Of a stretch of 64,000 bases of DNA, positions 7,244 to 15,899 are shown piece after piece. The notes below the pieces were generated by a model. That model made no database searches and was not told the origin of the DNA. It was given only the letters and a program-made list of their open reading frames with translations. Each line of letters begins with the position of its first letter. Position 1 is the first letter of the stretch. A program made the translations under genes and the position numbers. Origin of the DNA: JAHZKN01 sp965250205 (GTDB lineage Bacteria; Pseudomonadota; Alphaproteobacteria; Rhizobiales; Hyphomicrobiaceae); the NCBI GenBank assembly GCA_965250205.1, contig CBDFNK010000019.1, positions 124,001 through 188,000 of the forward strand, in the 5' to 3' direction.

Positions 7244-9424
7244 ATGGACCAGAACGCAAGTCAGTGCCCTATCAGTCATAACCGAGGCCCGAAGAACCGA
7301 GATTGGTGGCCAAACCAGTTAAATCTCAGAATTCTCCACCAACATTCTGCGTTGTCTAATCCCATGGGACAGGCATTCAACTATGCAGAACAGTTCAAGT
7401 CGCTCGATCTTGACGCTCTAAAACAAGACCTGTTTGCATTGATGACCGCCTCGCAGGAGTGGTGGCCAGCCGACTATGGCCACTACGGTCCACTATTTAT
7501 TCGTATGGCATGGCATAGTGCTGGAACCTACAGAACAGCCGATGGCCGGGGTGGTGCTGGGACAGGAACGCAACGCTTTGCACCTTTGAACAGTTGGCCT
7601 GACAATGGCAACTTGGACAAGGCACGTATGCTGCTTTGGCCAATCAAGCAGAAGTACGGCAAAAAAATTTCATGGGCCGATCTCATGATCCTTGCTGGCA
7701 ACTGCGCACTTGAGTCGATGGGCTTGAAGACATTTGGTTTTGCTGGTGGCCGTGTTGATGTGTGGGAACCAGAAGAAGATATCTATTGGGGTGCAGAAGT
7801 TGAGTGGCTCGGCGACAAACGCTACTCAGGTGAACGAGACCTCGAAAATCCTCTTGCAGCTGTTCAGATGGGTTTGATCTACGTCAATCCGGAAGGCCCG
7901 AACGGTACGCCTGATCCCGTGGCCTCGGGTCGAGATATCCGCGAAACGTTTGCCCGCATGGCAATGAACGATGAAGAAACCGTGGCGTTGACTGCCGGTG
8001 GACATACATTTGGCAAGTGTCACGGTGCGGCTGACGCTGGCACTCATGTCGGCCTGGAACCCGAAGGCACTGGTATTGAAGAGCAAGGCTTGGGTTGGAA
8101 GAACAGTTTCGGCACCGGTAAAGGCGGCGATACGATCACCAGTGGTATCGAGGGTGCATGGACACCGACGCCGATCCAGTGGGACAATAGCTACTTCGAT
8201 ACGTTGTTTGGTTTTGAATGGGAAGTCGTGACGGGCCCTGGTGGCGCCAATCAATGGCAGCCTAAAGATGGTGCTGGCAGTGATGCTGTTGTGGATGCAC
8301 ACGATGCTTCGAAACGTCATGCACCAATAATGACCACCGCTGATATGGCGATGCGTATGGATCCGACCTATGAAAAGATTTCTCGTCGCTTCCATAAAAA
8401 ACCAGACGAATTGGCAGATGCTTTTTCCCGTGCTTGGTTCAAGTTGACCCACCGTGACATGGGTCCACGCGCACGCTACCTCGGCAAAGAGGTGCCTTCA
8501 GAAGATCTGATTTGGCAGGACCCGATCCCTGCCGTCAGACATGAACTGATTAATGACCAGGATATTTCTGACCTGAAGGCAAAGATCCTCGACTCGGGGC
8601 TCACCGTTGCGCAACTTGTTTCGACCGCTTGGGGCTCTGCTTCAACATTCCGAGGTTCCGACATGCGCGGTGGCGCGGACGGTGCTCGCATCCGTCTTGC
8701 GCCTCAAAAAGACTGGGACGTCAATGAGTCTGATCTGCTGGCAAGCGTCTTAGCGAAGTTGGAAGACATCCAGCAGGCTTTTAACGCTGAGCAGAGCGGC
8801 GATAAGATGGTGTCGATGGCTGATATGATTGTGCTTGCAGGCTGTGCCGGCGTTGAGAAAGCGGCGAAGGATGGCGGTCATGATGTAACCGTACCGTTTA
8901 CACCTGGCAGAGCGGATGCGCTTCAGGAGCAAACAGAAATTGACTCTGTGAACATGCTCGAACCTGCAGCAGATGGTTTTCGCAACTATCAAAAGACGCA
9001 ATACACGGTTTCAGCAGAAGAGTTGCTCGTTGACCGCGCGCAGTTGCTGACGCTGTCAGCGCCTGAAATGACAGTGCTTGTTGGCGGATTGCGTGTTTTA
9101 GGAGCAAACCACGGCCAATCAAAACACGGTGTGTTAACAGACCGGCCTCAGCAGCTGACCAACGACTTCTTCGTCAATCTGCTTGATATGTCGACGACAT
9201 GGACGGCTGTTTCTGAAAGGGAAGACCTTTTTGAAGGACGTGATCGTGTGAGCGCTGCCAAAAAATGGACCGGCACACGCGTCGATTTGATTTTTGGCTC
9301 GAACTCTCAACTCAGAGCACTTGCCGAAGTTTACGGCTGTGAAGACGCAGCTGAAACTTTTGTTGCAGACTTCGTCGCCGCCTGGACCAAGGTAATGAAC
9401 CTTGGACGTTTTAACGTCAGCTAA
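7244..9424 (+). CDS. katG: Catalase-peroxidase KatG
   Basis: This bifunctional heme enzyme removes hydrogen peroxide as a catalase and as a peroxidase. It is full length (726 residues from this start; 731 if the in-frame ATG at 7229 is used). In the longer numbering, the distal Arg92-Trp95-His96 are in 'IRMAWHSAGTYR', the Trp-Tyr-Met crosslink partners fit Trp95, Tyr218 and Met244 by spacing, and the proximal heme ligand is His259 in 'TAGGHTFGK'. The second, degenerate peroxidase domain follows to the C-terminus. I prefer ATG 7244, which has GGAAA just upstream and gives the usual 'MDQN..CP' opening. The gene stands alone and no oxyR-type regulator is adjacent. Confidence 0.97.
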   Translation: MDQNASQCPISHNRGPKNRDWWPNQLNLRILHQHSALSNPMGQAFNYAEQFKSLDLDALKQDLFALMTASQEWWPADYGHYGPLFIRMAWHSAGTYRTADGRGGAGTGTQRFAPLNSWPDNGNLDKARMLLWPIKQKYGKKISWADLMILAGNCALESMGLKTFGFAGGRVDVWEPEEDIYWGAEVEWLGDKRYSGERDLENPLAAVQMGLIYVNPEGPNGTPDPVASGRDIRETFARMAMNDEETVALTAGGHTFGKCHGAADAGTHVGLEPEGTGIEEQGLGWKNSFGTGKGGDTITSGIEGAWTPTPIQWDNSYFDTLFGFEWEVVTGPGGANQWQPKDGAGSDAVVDAHDASKRHAPIMTTADMAMRMDPTYEKISRRFHKKPDELADAFSRAWFKLTHRDMGPRARYLGKEVPSEDLIWQDPIPAVRHELINDQDISDLKAKILDSGLTVAQLVSTAWGSASTFRGSDMRGGADGARIRLAPQKDWDVNESDLLASVLAKLEDIQQAFNAEQSGDKMVSMADMIVLAGCAGVEKAAKDGGHDVTVPFTPGRADALQEQTEIDSVNMLEPAADGFRNYQKTQYTVSAEELLVDRAQLLTLSAPEMTVLVGGLRVLGANHGQSKHGVLTDRPQQLTNDFFVNLLDMSTTWTAVSEREDLFEGRDRVSAAKKWTGTRVDLIFGSNSQLRALAEVYGCEDAAETFVADFVAAWTKVMNLGRFNVS

Positions 9425-9574
9425 TCGCGTTAGGTAGAATGGGGCGCTTTTCTGTCGAAGTGTCCTGTTTACCTGCGGCTGACCCAGGCACCGCAGCGTG
9501 ACAGTTCATCCCCACGCTCTTTTTGATTCCGCTATTCACCCTCGCTCAACGCCTTGTTGCTAGGCTGCACCGAA

Positions 9575-9602
9575 TTCAGTGCGCACATTAATGCGCACTG
9601 AA
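9575..9602. promoter_or_regulatory. 11-bp-arm palindrome before the ABC exporter genes
   Basis: A perfect inverted repeat, TTCAGTGCGCA / TGCGCACTGAA, surrounds a 6-base loop CATTAA. It lies 37 bp upstream of the preferred start of the ABC ATPase gene (and directly before the alternative ATG at 9604), after about 150 bp of gene-free sequence following katG. No T-tract follows, so it is more likely an operator for a dimeric regulator, or a 5' leader stem, than a terminator. The symmetry is seen directly and the regulatory role is inferred. Confidence 0.5.
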
Positions 9603-9639
9603 GATGTGTATCAGTTTGCAGCAGCGCAAGGTGCCAGGG

Positions 9640-10431
9640 ATGGACAAAGCCCCACACGCTCTTGAGATCAAAGACCTCTACAAATCATTTGTTGAACCGG
9701 CCGTCGATGGTCTCACATTGACGATCAAGGCGGGTGAGTTTTATACCCTGCTCGGCCCTAACGGCGCAGGCAAGACAACAACCCTGCGCATGGCGGCGGG
9801 TCTGCTCGTCAAAGATGCAGGTGACATCAAAATTTGTGGCGTCGATGCTGCTTCAGACCCTATTGCTGCCAAGCAACGCATGGCCTGGGTGCCTGATGAG
9901 CCTATGATCTACGATAAGTTGACGCCAATGGAGTATTTGGCGTTTGTGGCTGGCCTTTGGGGCATGAGCGCAGATATTGCGCAGCTCAAAGCGGTTACGT
10001 TGCTCAATCAGTTTGGTCTTGGTGGTCATGCCAACGAACGTTGTCAGGGGTTTTCCAAGGGCATGCGCCAGAAAGTGGCGCTGGCCGGTGCACTCATACA
10101 TGACCCTCAACTCATTATACTCGATGAGCCGTTGACCGGTTTGGATGCAGGCTCTGCGCGCCAGGTGAAGACCGTATTGCGTGGTCTCGTTGCAGATGGT
10201 GTCACGGTCATCATGACCACGCACATTCTGGAAGTCGCCGAGCGCATGGCTGACCGTATTGGTGTCATCGCTAAGGGTCGACTGATTGCGCAAGGTACGC
10301 TGGAAGAATTGCGCCAAACAACTGGCGATACTGGCAAGAGCCTTGAAGACATTTTTCTTGAGATCGTTAAAGACAGTGCAGATGCGAGCGATGCAAAAGA
10401 CGTGCTTTCTGATGAGGCAACCGCTGCATGA
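9640..10431 (+). CDS. ABC transporter ATP-binding protein
   Basis: This is the nucleotide-binding subunit of an ABC-2 type exporter. In order it has Walker A 'GPNGAGKTTT', a Q-loop region, the signature 'FSKGMRQKVALA' (KGMRQ in place of SGGQ, common in exporters of the CcmA/NatA group), Walker B 'LIILDEPLTGLD' and the switch His in 'MTTHILE'. I chose ATG 9640, preceded by AAGGTG six bases upstream. An in-frame ATG at 9604 would add 12 residues. The stop overlaps the permease start (ATGA at 10428). The substrate is unknown. Confidence 0.92.
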   Translation: MDKAPHALEIKDLYKSFVEPAVDGLTLTIKAGEFYTLLGPNGAGKTTTLRMAAGLLVKDAGDIKICGVDAASDPIAAKQRMAWVPDEPMIYDKLTPMEYLAFVAGLWGMSADIAQLKAVTLLNQFGLGGHANERCQGFSKGMRQKVALAGALIHDPQLIILDEPLTGLDAGSARQVKTVLRGLVADGVTVIMTTHILEVAERMADRIGVIAKGRLIAQGTLEELRQTTGDTGKSLEDIFLEIVKDSADASDAKDVLSDEATAA

Positions 10432-11954
10432 ATTCAACTGCATCATTGCCGTGGTTTGCGGGTCATGAGTTGACGCTCGCGTGGCGGGACTGGGTGGCGC
10501 TCATGTCGGGTGGCCGCAACAAGCTCAGAGATCGCGCGATCCTAGTTGGTATGGGCCTGTTTGCGCTTGCCATGCACGGTCTCGCCTATGCGGTGCTGAG
10601 AGGTGCCTTGGTGGGCCACAGTGGCGTGAATACCGCGCTTATGGTGATGGTGTCGTCAAGCATTGTGTTGACGTTCACGATGATGTTGTCACAGGCTATG
10701 GAACAGGTGACGCGGGCGTTCTATGCGCGCGATGATTTAGATTTGATCCTGTCATCGCCTGCGCCGGCAGAAGATTTGTTCACAGTTCGCATTGTGATGA
10801 TGGCGATGACAACGGCCTTAATGTCGGGGTTGATGGTTGCACCATTTATCAACGTGGCGATTGTGCTCGATGGGCCCCACTGGCTGGCAGCCTATGGCGT
10901 TGTGATTGCAGTTTCCGCGGTCGCCACGGGTTTAGCCGTTCTATTGGCGTTAGCCTTGTTTCGCACTGTTGGCGCCAAGCGCACCCGACTCATTGCACAA
11001 ATTATGGCGGCTGTTGTTGGCGCGTCTTTCATTATCGGACTTCAGGTTATTGCGATCATCTCTTATGGTTCGATGTCGCGCTTCAGCGTCTTGAGTTCCA
11101 AAGCTGTCATCGCGGCATCACCAGCGATTGAGAGTATGTGGTGGCTGCCTGCTAAAGCTGTAACCGGCGACCTTAGCGCCTTAGCTGTGTCTCTCATCAC
11201 GTGCGCAGTGTTCTTTGCCTTTGCAACGCGTGTTGCTGCTTCATCTTTTCAGAAAACGGTTTTGGAAGCACTGAGCATCTCGGTAGATAAAGTCCAACAA
11301 GCGCCTGGTCAAACGAGGTTCAAGCCCCGTTCTACCCGCGCAATGTTGATGCACAAGGAATGGATGTTGTTGGCACGGGACCCGTGGCTGGTATCACAAA
11401 CCTTGATGCAGATCTTATATCTCATTCCGCCAGCCCTGATGTTGTGGGTCAATTTCGGTGAGACGATTACGATGTCGGCAATTCTGGCGCCGGTTATGGT
11501 GATGGCGGTGGGTCAACTCGCCGGTGGTCTTGCATGGCTGACAATTTCGGGTGAAGACGCACCTGATCTGGTTGCAACAGCGCCGGTTAGTTCATTTGCA
11601 ATGATGGCTGCAAAAGTCTCCGCTGTATTGGTGCTGGTCATGGCATTGGTGACACCGCTGGTGATCGCCATCGCGTTGATGTCCGCTTGGTGCGCGGCAA
11701 TTACATTTCTGGGAGCTCTTCTGGCTGCCAGTTGCGCCATCCTCATCCAGCTCTGGTTTCGCGCCCAATCAAAACGGTCCAATTTTCGCCGTCGTCAAGT
11801 GGCTTCAAAAGCATCGACTTTTTGTGAAGCCTTTGCCTCAATTTGTTGTGCGGCAGTGGCGTCCTTGGCGGTAATGGGCAGCATGGCCGTGATCGTCCCT
11901 GCTGTGGTGCTCGCCATGGTCATGGGCGTCGCCTGGGTCTTGAGTCCAAACTAG
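10428..11954 (+). CDS. ABC exporter permease (ABC-2 type)
   Basis: The 508-residue integral membrane protein has many hydrophobic helices, spread in two blocks (about residues 35-260 and 335-500) separated by a cytoplasmic stretch containing 'STRAMLMHKEWMLLARDPWL'. This resembles the ABC-2 permease coupling region, where a cytoplasmic 'KEW.LLARDP' precedes the second membrane block. Its start overlaps the end of the ATPase gene by 4 bp, so the two are translationally coupled and form one exporter. The single polypeptide carrying two blocks fits a full-size permease. I cannot tell what it exports. The palindrome before the ATPase gene may control both. Confidence 0.85.
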   Translation: MNSTASLPWFAGHELTLAWRDWVALMSGGRNKLRDRAILVGMGLFALAMHGLAYAVLRGALVGHSGVNTALMVMVSSSIVLTFTMMLSQAMEQVTRAFYARDDLDLILSSPAPAEDLFTVRIVMMAMTTALMSGLMVAPFINVAIVLDGPHWLAAYGVVIAVSAVATGLAVLLALALFRTVGAKRTRLIAQIMAAVVGASFIIGLQVIAIISYGSMSRFSVLSSKAVIAASPAIESMWWLPAKAVTGDLSALAVSLITCAVFFAFATRVAASSFQKTVLEALSISVDKVQQAPGQTRFKPRSTRAMLMHKEWMLLARDPWLVSQTLMQILYLIPPALMLWVNFGETITMSAILAPVMVMAVGQLAGGLAWLTISGEDAPDLVATAPVSSFAMMAAKVSAVLVLVMALVTPLVIAIALMSAWCAAITFLGALLAASCAILIQLWFRAQSKRSNFRRRQVASKASTFCEAFASICCAAVASLAVMGSMAVIVPAVVLAMVMGVAWVLSPN

Positions 11955-12097
11955 ATGGCGCAGCTCATAAGCGTCACAATCGCAGTGCAACCTCCCCGAT
12001 CAACTTTGATTGCAGATAAGTGGACCTCGTCTCTTGCGTTCTTGAGCCAAATTCGGGCACACCTGTGCTGACTATGGATTAAAAGGGGTGTCGCTCT

Positions 12098-13408
12098 ATG
12101 TTCATCAATCGTTGTTTGGCTGCGCTGGTGCAGCCTTGGCTTCGTAGCATCATTTTGAGTTTGGTATTTACAAACGCCGCATCGGCGCAAGAAGCCATTG
12201 CCCCACCTGCACCAACACCGGTTGACCGCACGGTTACGATCACGCTTGGTGGTGATACGGGCTTTAGCCCCAACAATGCGCTCGTGCAGCCAAAGGGTGT
12301 GCGCCGTCACGGACGCTTTCAGTCCTGGGAAGACACAACAGCAGGCATTGCATCGGTTGTTGATGGTGATCTCAATTTCATCAATATCGAAACCATTGTA
12401 ACCAACTCAAACAAGCTCAAACGCGATCTAAAAGGGCAAGGTGGACCGTTTAATTTCCGCACCCATCCCAATGCTGTGCGCCATCTTGTTGACCGGGGCT
12501 TTAATGTCTTCTCTTTGGCCAATAATCATTCGATGGACTACGGCCTGGCAGGCCTTAAAGAAACGTTGCGCCATGTTGAACCGTTAAAAGCCCGTGGTTT
12601 AAAAGCCCATGCCGGTTTAGGCATGAATCGCGAACAAGCTAGTCGTCCGCATGTCATCCCAGTGAAGGGCAATAAAATTGGCTTCGCTGCGATTGGTATC
12701 GTCACCAATAATTTGGCACGCCATCGTGCAGGCGAAAACAAACCCGGTCAAATTGCCTATCGATTTAGTGATGACTTCAATCTGATTGTCGACCGCCTCA
12801 AGAAGACCGACAGCAGCTACAAAATGCTGTCTATACACTATGGCTTGGAGGGTCGGGTCAGAACGGACAGCATGCAAATTCGGGATTGGCGCAACAAGGC
12901 CGCGTTAAAGGACGGTATTGATCTCATCGTTGGCCATCATGCGCATGTGCCGCGAGGGATTGAGATTGCTGGTGAATCGGTGATCTTTTATGGCCTTGGC
13001 AACTTTCTCCATCACGGCACAGCCGACATGACATCAAAAGGCATCTGCAAGGATTTTGGTGTGTTTGCCAAAGTCCACCTGGCACGCAACCCAAATGGTG
13101 ACCTTGCAGCCAAAGCACTTGAAGTGATTCCGTTGACGCAGATGCACCGCAAGTCAAAGCCGATGTCGCCTGCATCAGGGCGGGCACGTATTCATGCCTT
13201 GAATTATCTTGGAGGTCGTCTTGGTGCCAAGGACGGTAGCGCCAAAGGCGTTCGTTTCACGCCGCAAAGTAACGGGTCTGGCATTTATTGTTTTGCAGGC
13301 GCCAAAGCGTTATCAGGAAAAATTGGCAAGCTGTGCCGGAGTTGGAAACCGGCACCCGGGATCCCGTCAGCGCTTCGTGGACGCATAGCAAGGTCATGCG
13401 CGCGATAG
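12098..13408 (+). CDS. CapA-family protein (PGA_cap metallophosphatase fold)
   Basis: The 436-residue protein begins with a signal peptide (hydrophobic residues about 8-25, cleavage near 'ASAQ'). The mature domain matches the CapA/PgsA family, a calcineurin-like fold: 'LGGDTGF' (metal Asp), 'FINIETI' (Asn/Glu), 'FSLANNHSMDYG', 'SIHYG' and 'IVGHHAHVPRG', spaced as in the family. In Gram-positive bacteria CapA helps make poly-gamma-glutamate. In Gram-negatives most members have unknown roles, and no pgsB/C homologues lie here. The end of the protein is extended and basic. The ATG follows AGGGG (12084-12088), a likely ribosome-binding site about nine bases upstream. Confidence 0.88.
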   Translation: MFINRCLAALVQPWLRSIILSLVFTNAASAQEAIAPPAPTPVDRTVTITLGGDTGFSPNNALVQPKGVRRHGRFQSWEDTTAGIASVVDGDLNFINIETIVTNSNKLKRDLKGQGGPFNFRTHPNAVRHLVDRGFNVFSLANNHSMDYGLAGLKETLRHVEPLKARGLKAHAGLGMNREQASRPHVIPVKGNKIGFAAIGIVTNNLARHRAGENKPGQIAYRFSDDFNLIVDRLKKTDSSYKMLSIHYGLEGRVRTDSMQIRDWRNKAALKDGIDLIVGHHAHVPRGIEIAGESVIFYGLGNFLHHGTADMTSKGICKDFGVFAKVHLARNPNGDLAAKALEVIPLTQMHRKSKPMSPASGRARIHALNYLGGRLGAKDGSAKGVRFTPQSNGSGIYCFAGAKALSGKIGKLCRSWKPAPGIPSALRGRIARSCAR

Positions 13409-13439
13409 TCGGGTAGAGAAAGTCAGCCAAAACCAACAC

Positions 13440-14000
13440 CTAAGGTTCAAGCTCAGTATCCCAATAGAGATAGTCGAGCCAGCTATCGTGCAGATAGTTA
13501 GGCGGGAACAGCCTGCCATTGCGATGCAATTCAAATACCGTTGGTCGGTAAGGGCCCGCAGCCGGCATCATGCCAACAACTTCTGGCATTTTATTGCCCT
13601 TGGCGAGATTGCATGGTGCACAGGCGGTTACAACATTGTCCCAACGCGTGAGACCGCCGCGTGAACGCGGGATTAGATGATCAAACGTCAGCTCTTCTTT
13701 TGAGTGGCAATACTGACAGCTAAAACGGTCACGTAGGAACACGTTAAATCGTGTGAATGCTGGATAGAGTGCGGGCTTAACATACGTCTTCAGAGAGACC
13801 ACACTTGGCAGCTTAATCTCAAATGACGGGCTTCTAACCGCACGCTCATATTCAGAAACGATATTGACACGTTCAAGGAACACAGCTTTCACCGCGTCCT
13901 GCCAGCTCCAGAGCGACAATGGATAATAGCTCAGAGGTCGGAAGTCGGCATTTAGAACCAGCGCCGGAAAATTCTCCGGCGAAGCAGCATAAGAGTTCAC
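13440..14000 (-). CDS. HNH endonuclease
   Basis: This protein of about 186 residues has an N-terminal part ('ALVLNADFRPLSYYPLSLW') and a C-terminal HNH domain typical of a conserved alphaproteobacterial HNH family. Zinc-binding CxxC ('CQYC') is followed by 'TFDHLIPRSRGG' (catalytic His), 'WDNVV' (Asn) and 'CAPCN' (second CxxC plus the final HNH Asn). Metal-dependent DNA nicking is expected from the motifs, but the biological role of this widespread group is not established. I selected GTG 14000 because AAGGATG lies about eight bases upstream and the family usually starts here. An ATG at 14042 would add 14 residues. It converges with the CapA-like gene. Confidence 0.88.
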   Translation of the reverse strand: MNSYAASPENFPALVLNADFRPLSYYPLSLWSWQDAVKAVFLERVNIVSEYERAVRSPSFEIKLPSVVSLKTYVKPALYPAFTRFNVFLRDRFSCQYCHSKEELTFDHLIPRSRGGLTRWDNVVTACAPCNLAKGNKMPEVVGMMPAAGPYRPTVFELHRNGRLFPPNYLHDSWLDYLYWDTELEP

Positions 14001-14287
14001 AGGACTGCATCCTTTTCGGTCCGCAAATCGCGTGGACCCCACCCAATTTGCCGCCGGATACTAACCGCGCATAACGATCCTGTGAAGCTTTTCAAGTTAA
14101 CTTGGCCGAGCGCAATAGACTGCGCACTGTGTAGAGCTTGTAAATGGTAGCAACACACTGCAAAGGCTCATAAAAGTAGCTACTTTAGGGCTTGTTGCGT
14201 AGCCAATTGGTCTACAATCTCCCAATTGGAATGGGGCATGCCGAGGGATGTTCGGCGAACCCACGTTTAAAGCGGTGGAATTAAGCA

Positions 14288-15178
14288 ATGGCTGTGGAAC
14301 CTTTGAATTTTCGATTTGCACCTAGCCCAAATGGGCTTTTGCATCTTGGTCATGCCTTTTCTGCTTTGACAACGTTTGAGATGGCAAAGCAGTTTGGTGG
14401 CAGATTCCACCTGCGTATTGAAGATATTGATCTTGGCCGTAGTCGCGCTGAATTTGTCGACGCGATAAAAGAGGATCTCAGCTGGCTTGGGCTAACCTGG
14501 CCAGAGCCGATCACCATGCAGTCTGAGAGGTTTGCTGCCTATTGCGAAGCATCGCAACGACTGCACCAGCTTGGTGTGCTCTACCCGTGCGCGGCGACAC
14601 GGTCAGAGATACAAGCTGCCGCCAATAGACATGACACCGGTCACGATCCTGATGGTGCGCCGCTTTACCCTGGTCGTGGCAAGGCCATACTAAATGCGGA
14701 GAATGAGGCGCGCATCAACGCGGGCGAACCCCACGCATTGCGTCTTGATATGGCCAAAGCGACCGCGATTGCTACGGAAAAATTAGAGGGCCAGAAGTTG
14801 CAGTTTTTAGAACTTAGGCGCGATGGCAGTAGACAGCATTGTAATGCGAACCCAGAGCGCTGGGGTGATATCATCATTGTACGAAAAGATGTGCCGACGA
14901 GCTATCATCTGGCTGTCGTCGTCGATGATGCGTTCCAGAATATTAGCCACGTCACGCGCGGTCAGGACCTTTATGGAGCGACGGACATACAACGTTTGTT
15001 GCAGGTTTTATTAGAATTGCCTGCACCAGTTTATTATCACCATGCGTTGATTTTAGATAACACCGGCAAAAAACTTTCAAAAAGTTATGATGCGATATCT
15101 TTGCAGTATTTGAGAAATAACGGGAAACCCCAGAGCGCTATAAAAGCAATGATCGATTTTGCTCATGAGCCGTGCTAG
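14288..15178 (+). CDS. gluQ: Glutamyl-Q tRNA(Asp) synthetase
   Basis: A GluRS-like catalytic core without the anticodon-binding domain (296 residues, the usual length). It attaches glutamate to queuosine at position 34 of tRNA(Asp). The class I HIGH-type motif is 'SPNGLLHLGHA' at about residues 13-23 and the KMSKS-type motif is 'KKLSKS' near residue 260. Other landmarks are 'GGRFHLRIEDID' and a cysteine at 'LYPCAATR', where the family has a zinc site (one Cys seen, the site perhaps incomplete). The ATG is 21 bases after a purine-rich stretch. No queuosine-synthesis genes are nearby. Confidence 0.93.
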   Translation: MAVEPLNFRFAPSPNGLLHLGHAFSALTTFEMAKQFGGRFHLRIEDIDLGRSRAEFVDAIKEDLSWLGLTWPEPITMQSERFAAYCEASQRLHQLGVLYPCAATRSEIQAAANRHDTGHDPDGAPLYPGRGKAILNAENEARINAGEPHALRLDMAKATAIATEKLEGQKLQFLELRRDGSRQHCNANPERWGDIIIVRKDVPTSYHLAVVVDDAFQNISHVTRGQDLYGATDIQRLLQVLLELPAPVYYHHALILDNTGKKLSKSYDAISLQYLRNNGKPQSAIKAMIDFAHEPC

Positions 15179-15250
15179 CCGAAAAAAAGCGCCTAGAACA
15201 TGGTATTTATCGATTATATTTGAGATGTAATCACAATTTTAATTTCCGCC

Positions 15251-15283
15251 CGTTATTTGCATTGCAGTTGCTTGCAAATAACG
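15251..15283. repeat. Perfect 11-bp inverted repeat after gluQ
   Basis: CGTTATTTGCA at 15251-15261 pairs perfectly with TGCAAATAACG at 15273-15283 around an 11-base loop. It lies 73 bp past the gluQ stop and 155 bp before the next gene. There is no T-tract on either strand close enough for a canonical intrinsic terminator. It may be a Rho-independent-like stem, an RNA 3' end stabiliser or a protein site. The symmetry is seen and the function is unknown. Confidence 0.45.
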
Positions 15284-15437
15284 CCGAATAAGATCACCGT
15301 TTGCAACTTCGTTTGTTTTATATTCAGTGACTTTTGAGTGCGCTCTGCAACTTGGATGGTAGCAGCAATCACCCACAGGGTACGGTGTCAGAGATGGTGC
15401 CAATCGATGCTGTAAACACAAGGAATTATGAAGGTCG

Positions 15438-15833
15438 ATGTTTGGCAGCGACAAAATTCGCGATCTGGGCGCAAGCTTTAAAGCCCGTTTGGCGCTGCTT
15501 CAGGCCTATTGGCGTACGGGCGAATCCCCTAACGCCTCCCACGCGCTTGATCACGGTCCAAAGCGCATATCATTGGCGTGCCAATGGTCGGTATTAGAGG
15601 ACCACTTGCAGTCGGAAATTTCGCGCACTCAATCTGTTCTTCAGATGCAGGATACAGCGAGGCTTCATTTGGATGCAGCCCACTATGCGCTGGATCGCAT
15701 TGCTGTCGAGCTCGTCGATGTCATGCCGTCAATTGTGACTATTGCCACCGTGCAACCGCCACGTATTTACGCAACGTCAAATCGCCCAGTGCAGGCTAAC
15801 GCGGAAGCGGAACACGCTGCTGTCGCCGCTTAG
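15438..15833 (+). CDS. Conserved-looking hypothetical protein (131 aa)
   Basis: I do not recognise a family. The 131-residue product starts 'MFGSDKIRDLGASFKARLALLQAYW' and is mostly predicted helix up to residue 100, followed by a low-complexity Ala/Glu-rich tail ('AEAEHAAVAA'). There is no signal peptide or membrane segment. Codon use resembles neighbouring genes (third-position G/C mixture), which supports it being real, and no overlapping frame is better. It sits alone between gluQ and the lipoprotein gene, bracketed by two perfect inverted repeats (15251-15283 upstream, 15838-15861 directly after its stop). Alternative: a spurious open frame. Confidence 0.5.
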   Translation: MFGSDKIRDLGASFKARLALLQAYWRTGESPNASHALDHGPKRISLACQWSVLEDHLQSEISRTQSVLQMQDTARLHLDAAHYALDRIAVELVDVMPSIVTIATVQPPRIYATSNRPVQANAEAEHAAVAA

Positions 15834-15837
15834 ATCA

Positions 15838-15861
15838 ATCTGCGTTTGGTGAAACGCAGAT
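15838..15861. terminator. Stem-loop between convergent genes (10-bp stem, GGTG loop)
   Basis: ATCTGCGTTT and AAACGCAGAT form a perfect 10-bp stem with a 4-base loop, starting 5 bases after the 15833 stop and 39 bases beyond the end of the convergent lipoprotein gene. Its position between convergent genes suggests a bidirectional transcription-end structure. No strong T-tract follows, so it is not a textbook intrinsic terminator. Confidence 0.45.
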
Positions 15862-15899
15862 AAGGTGATCTGGTTGGGTTATCCCAAAATGTGCGTGAT

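Noticed and set aside
7826..8452. 208-residue frame antisense to katG
   Set aside because: Shadow of a highly conserved gene, with no domain pattern.
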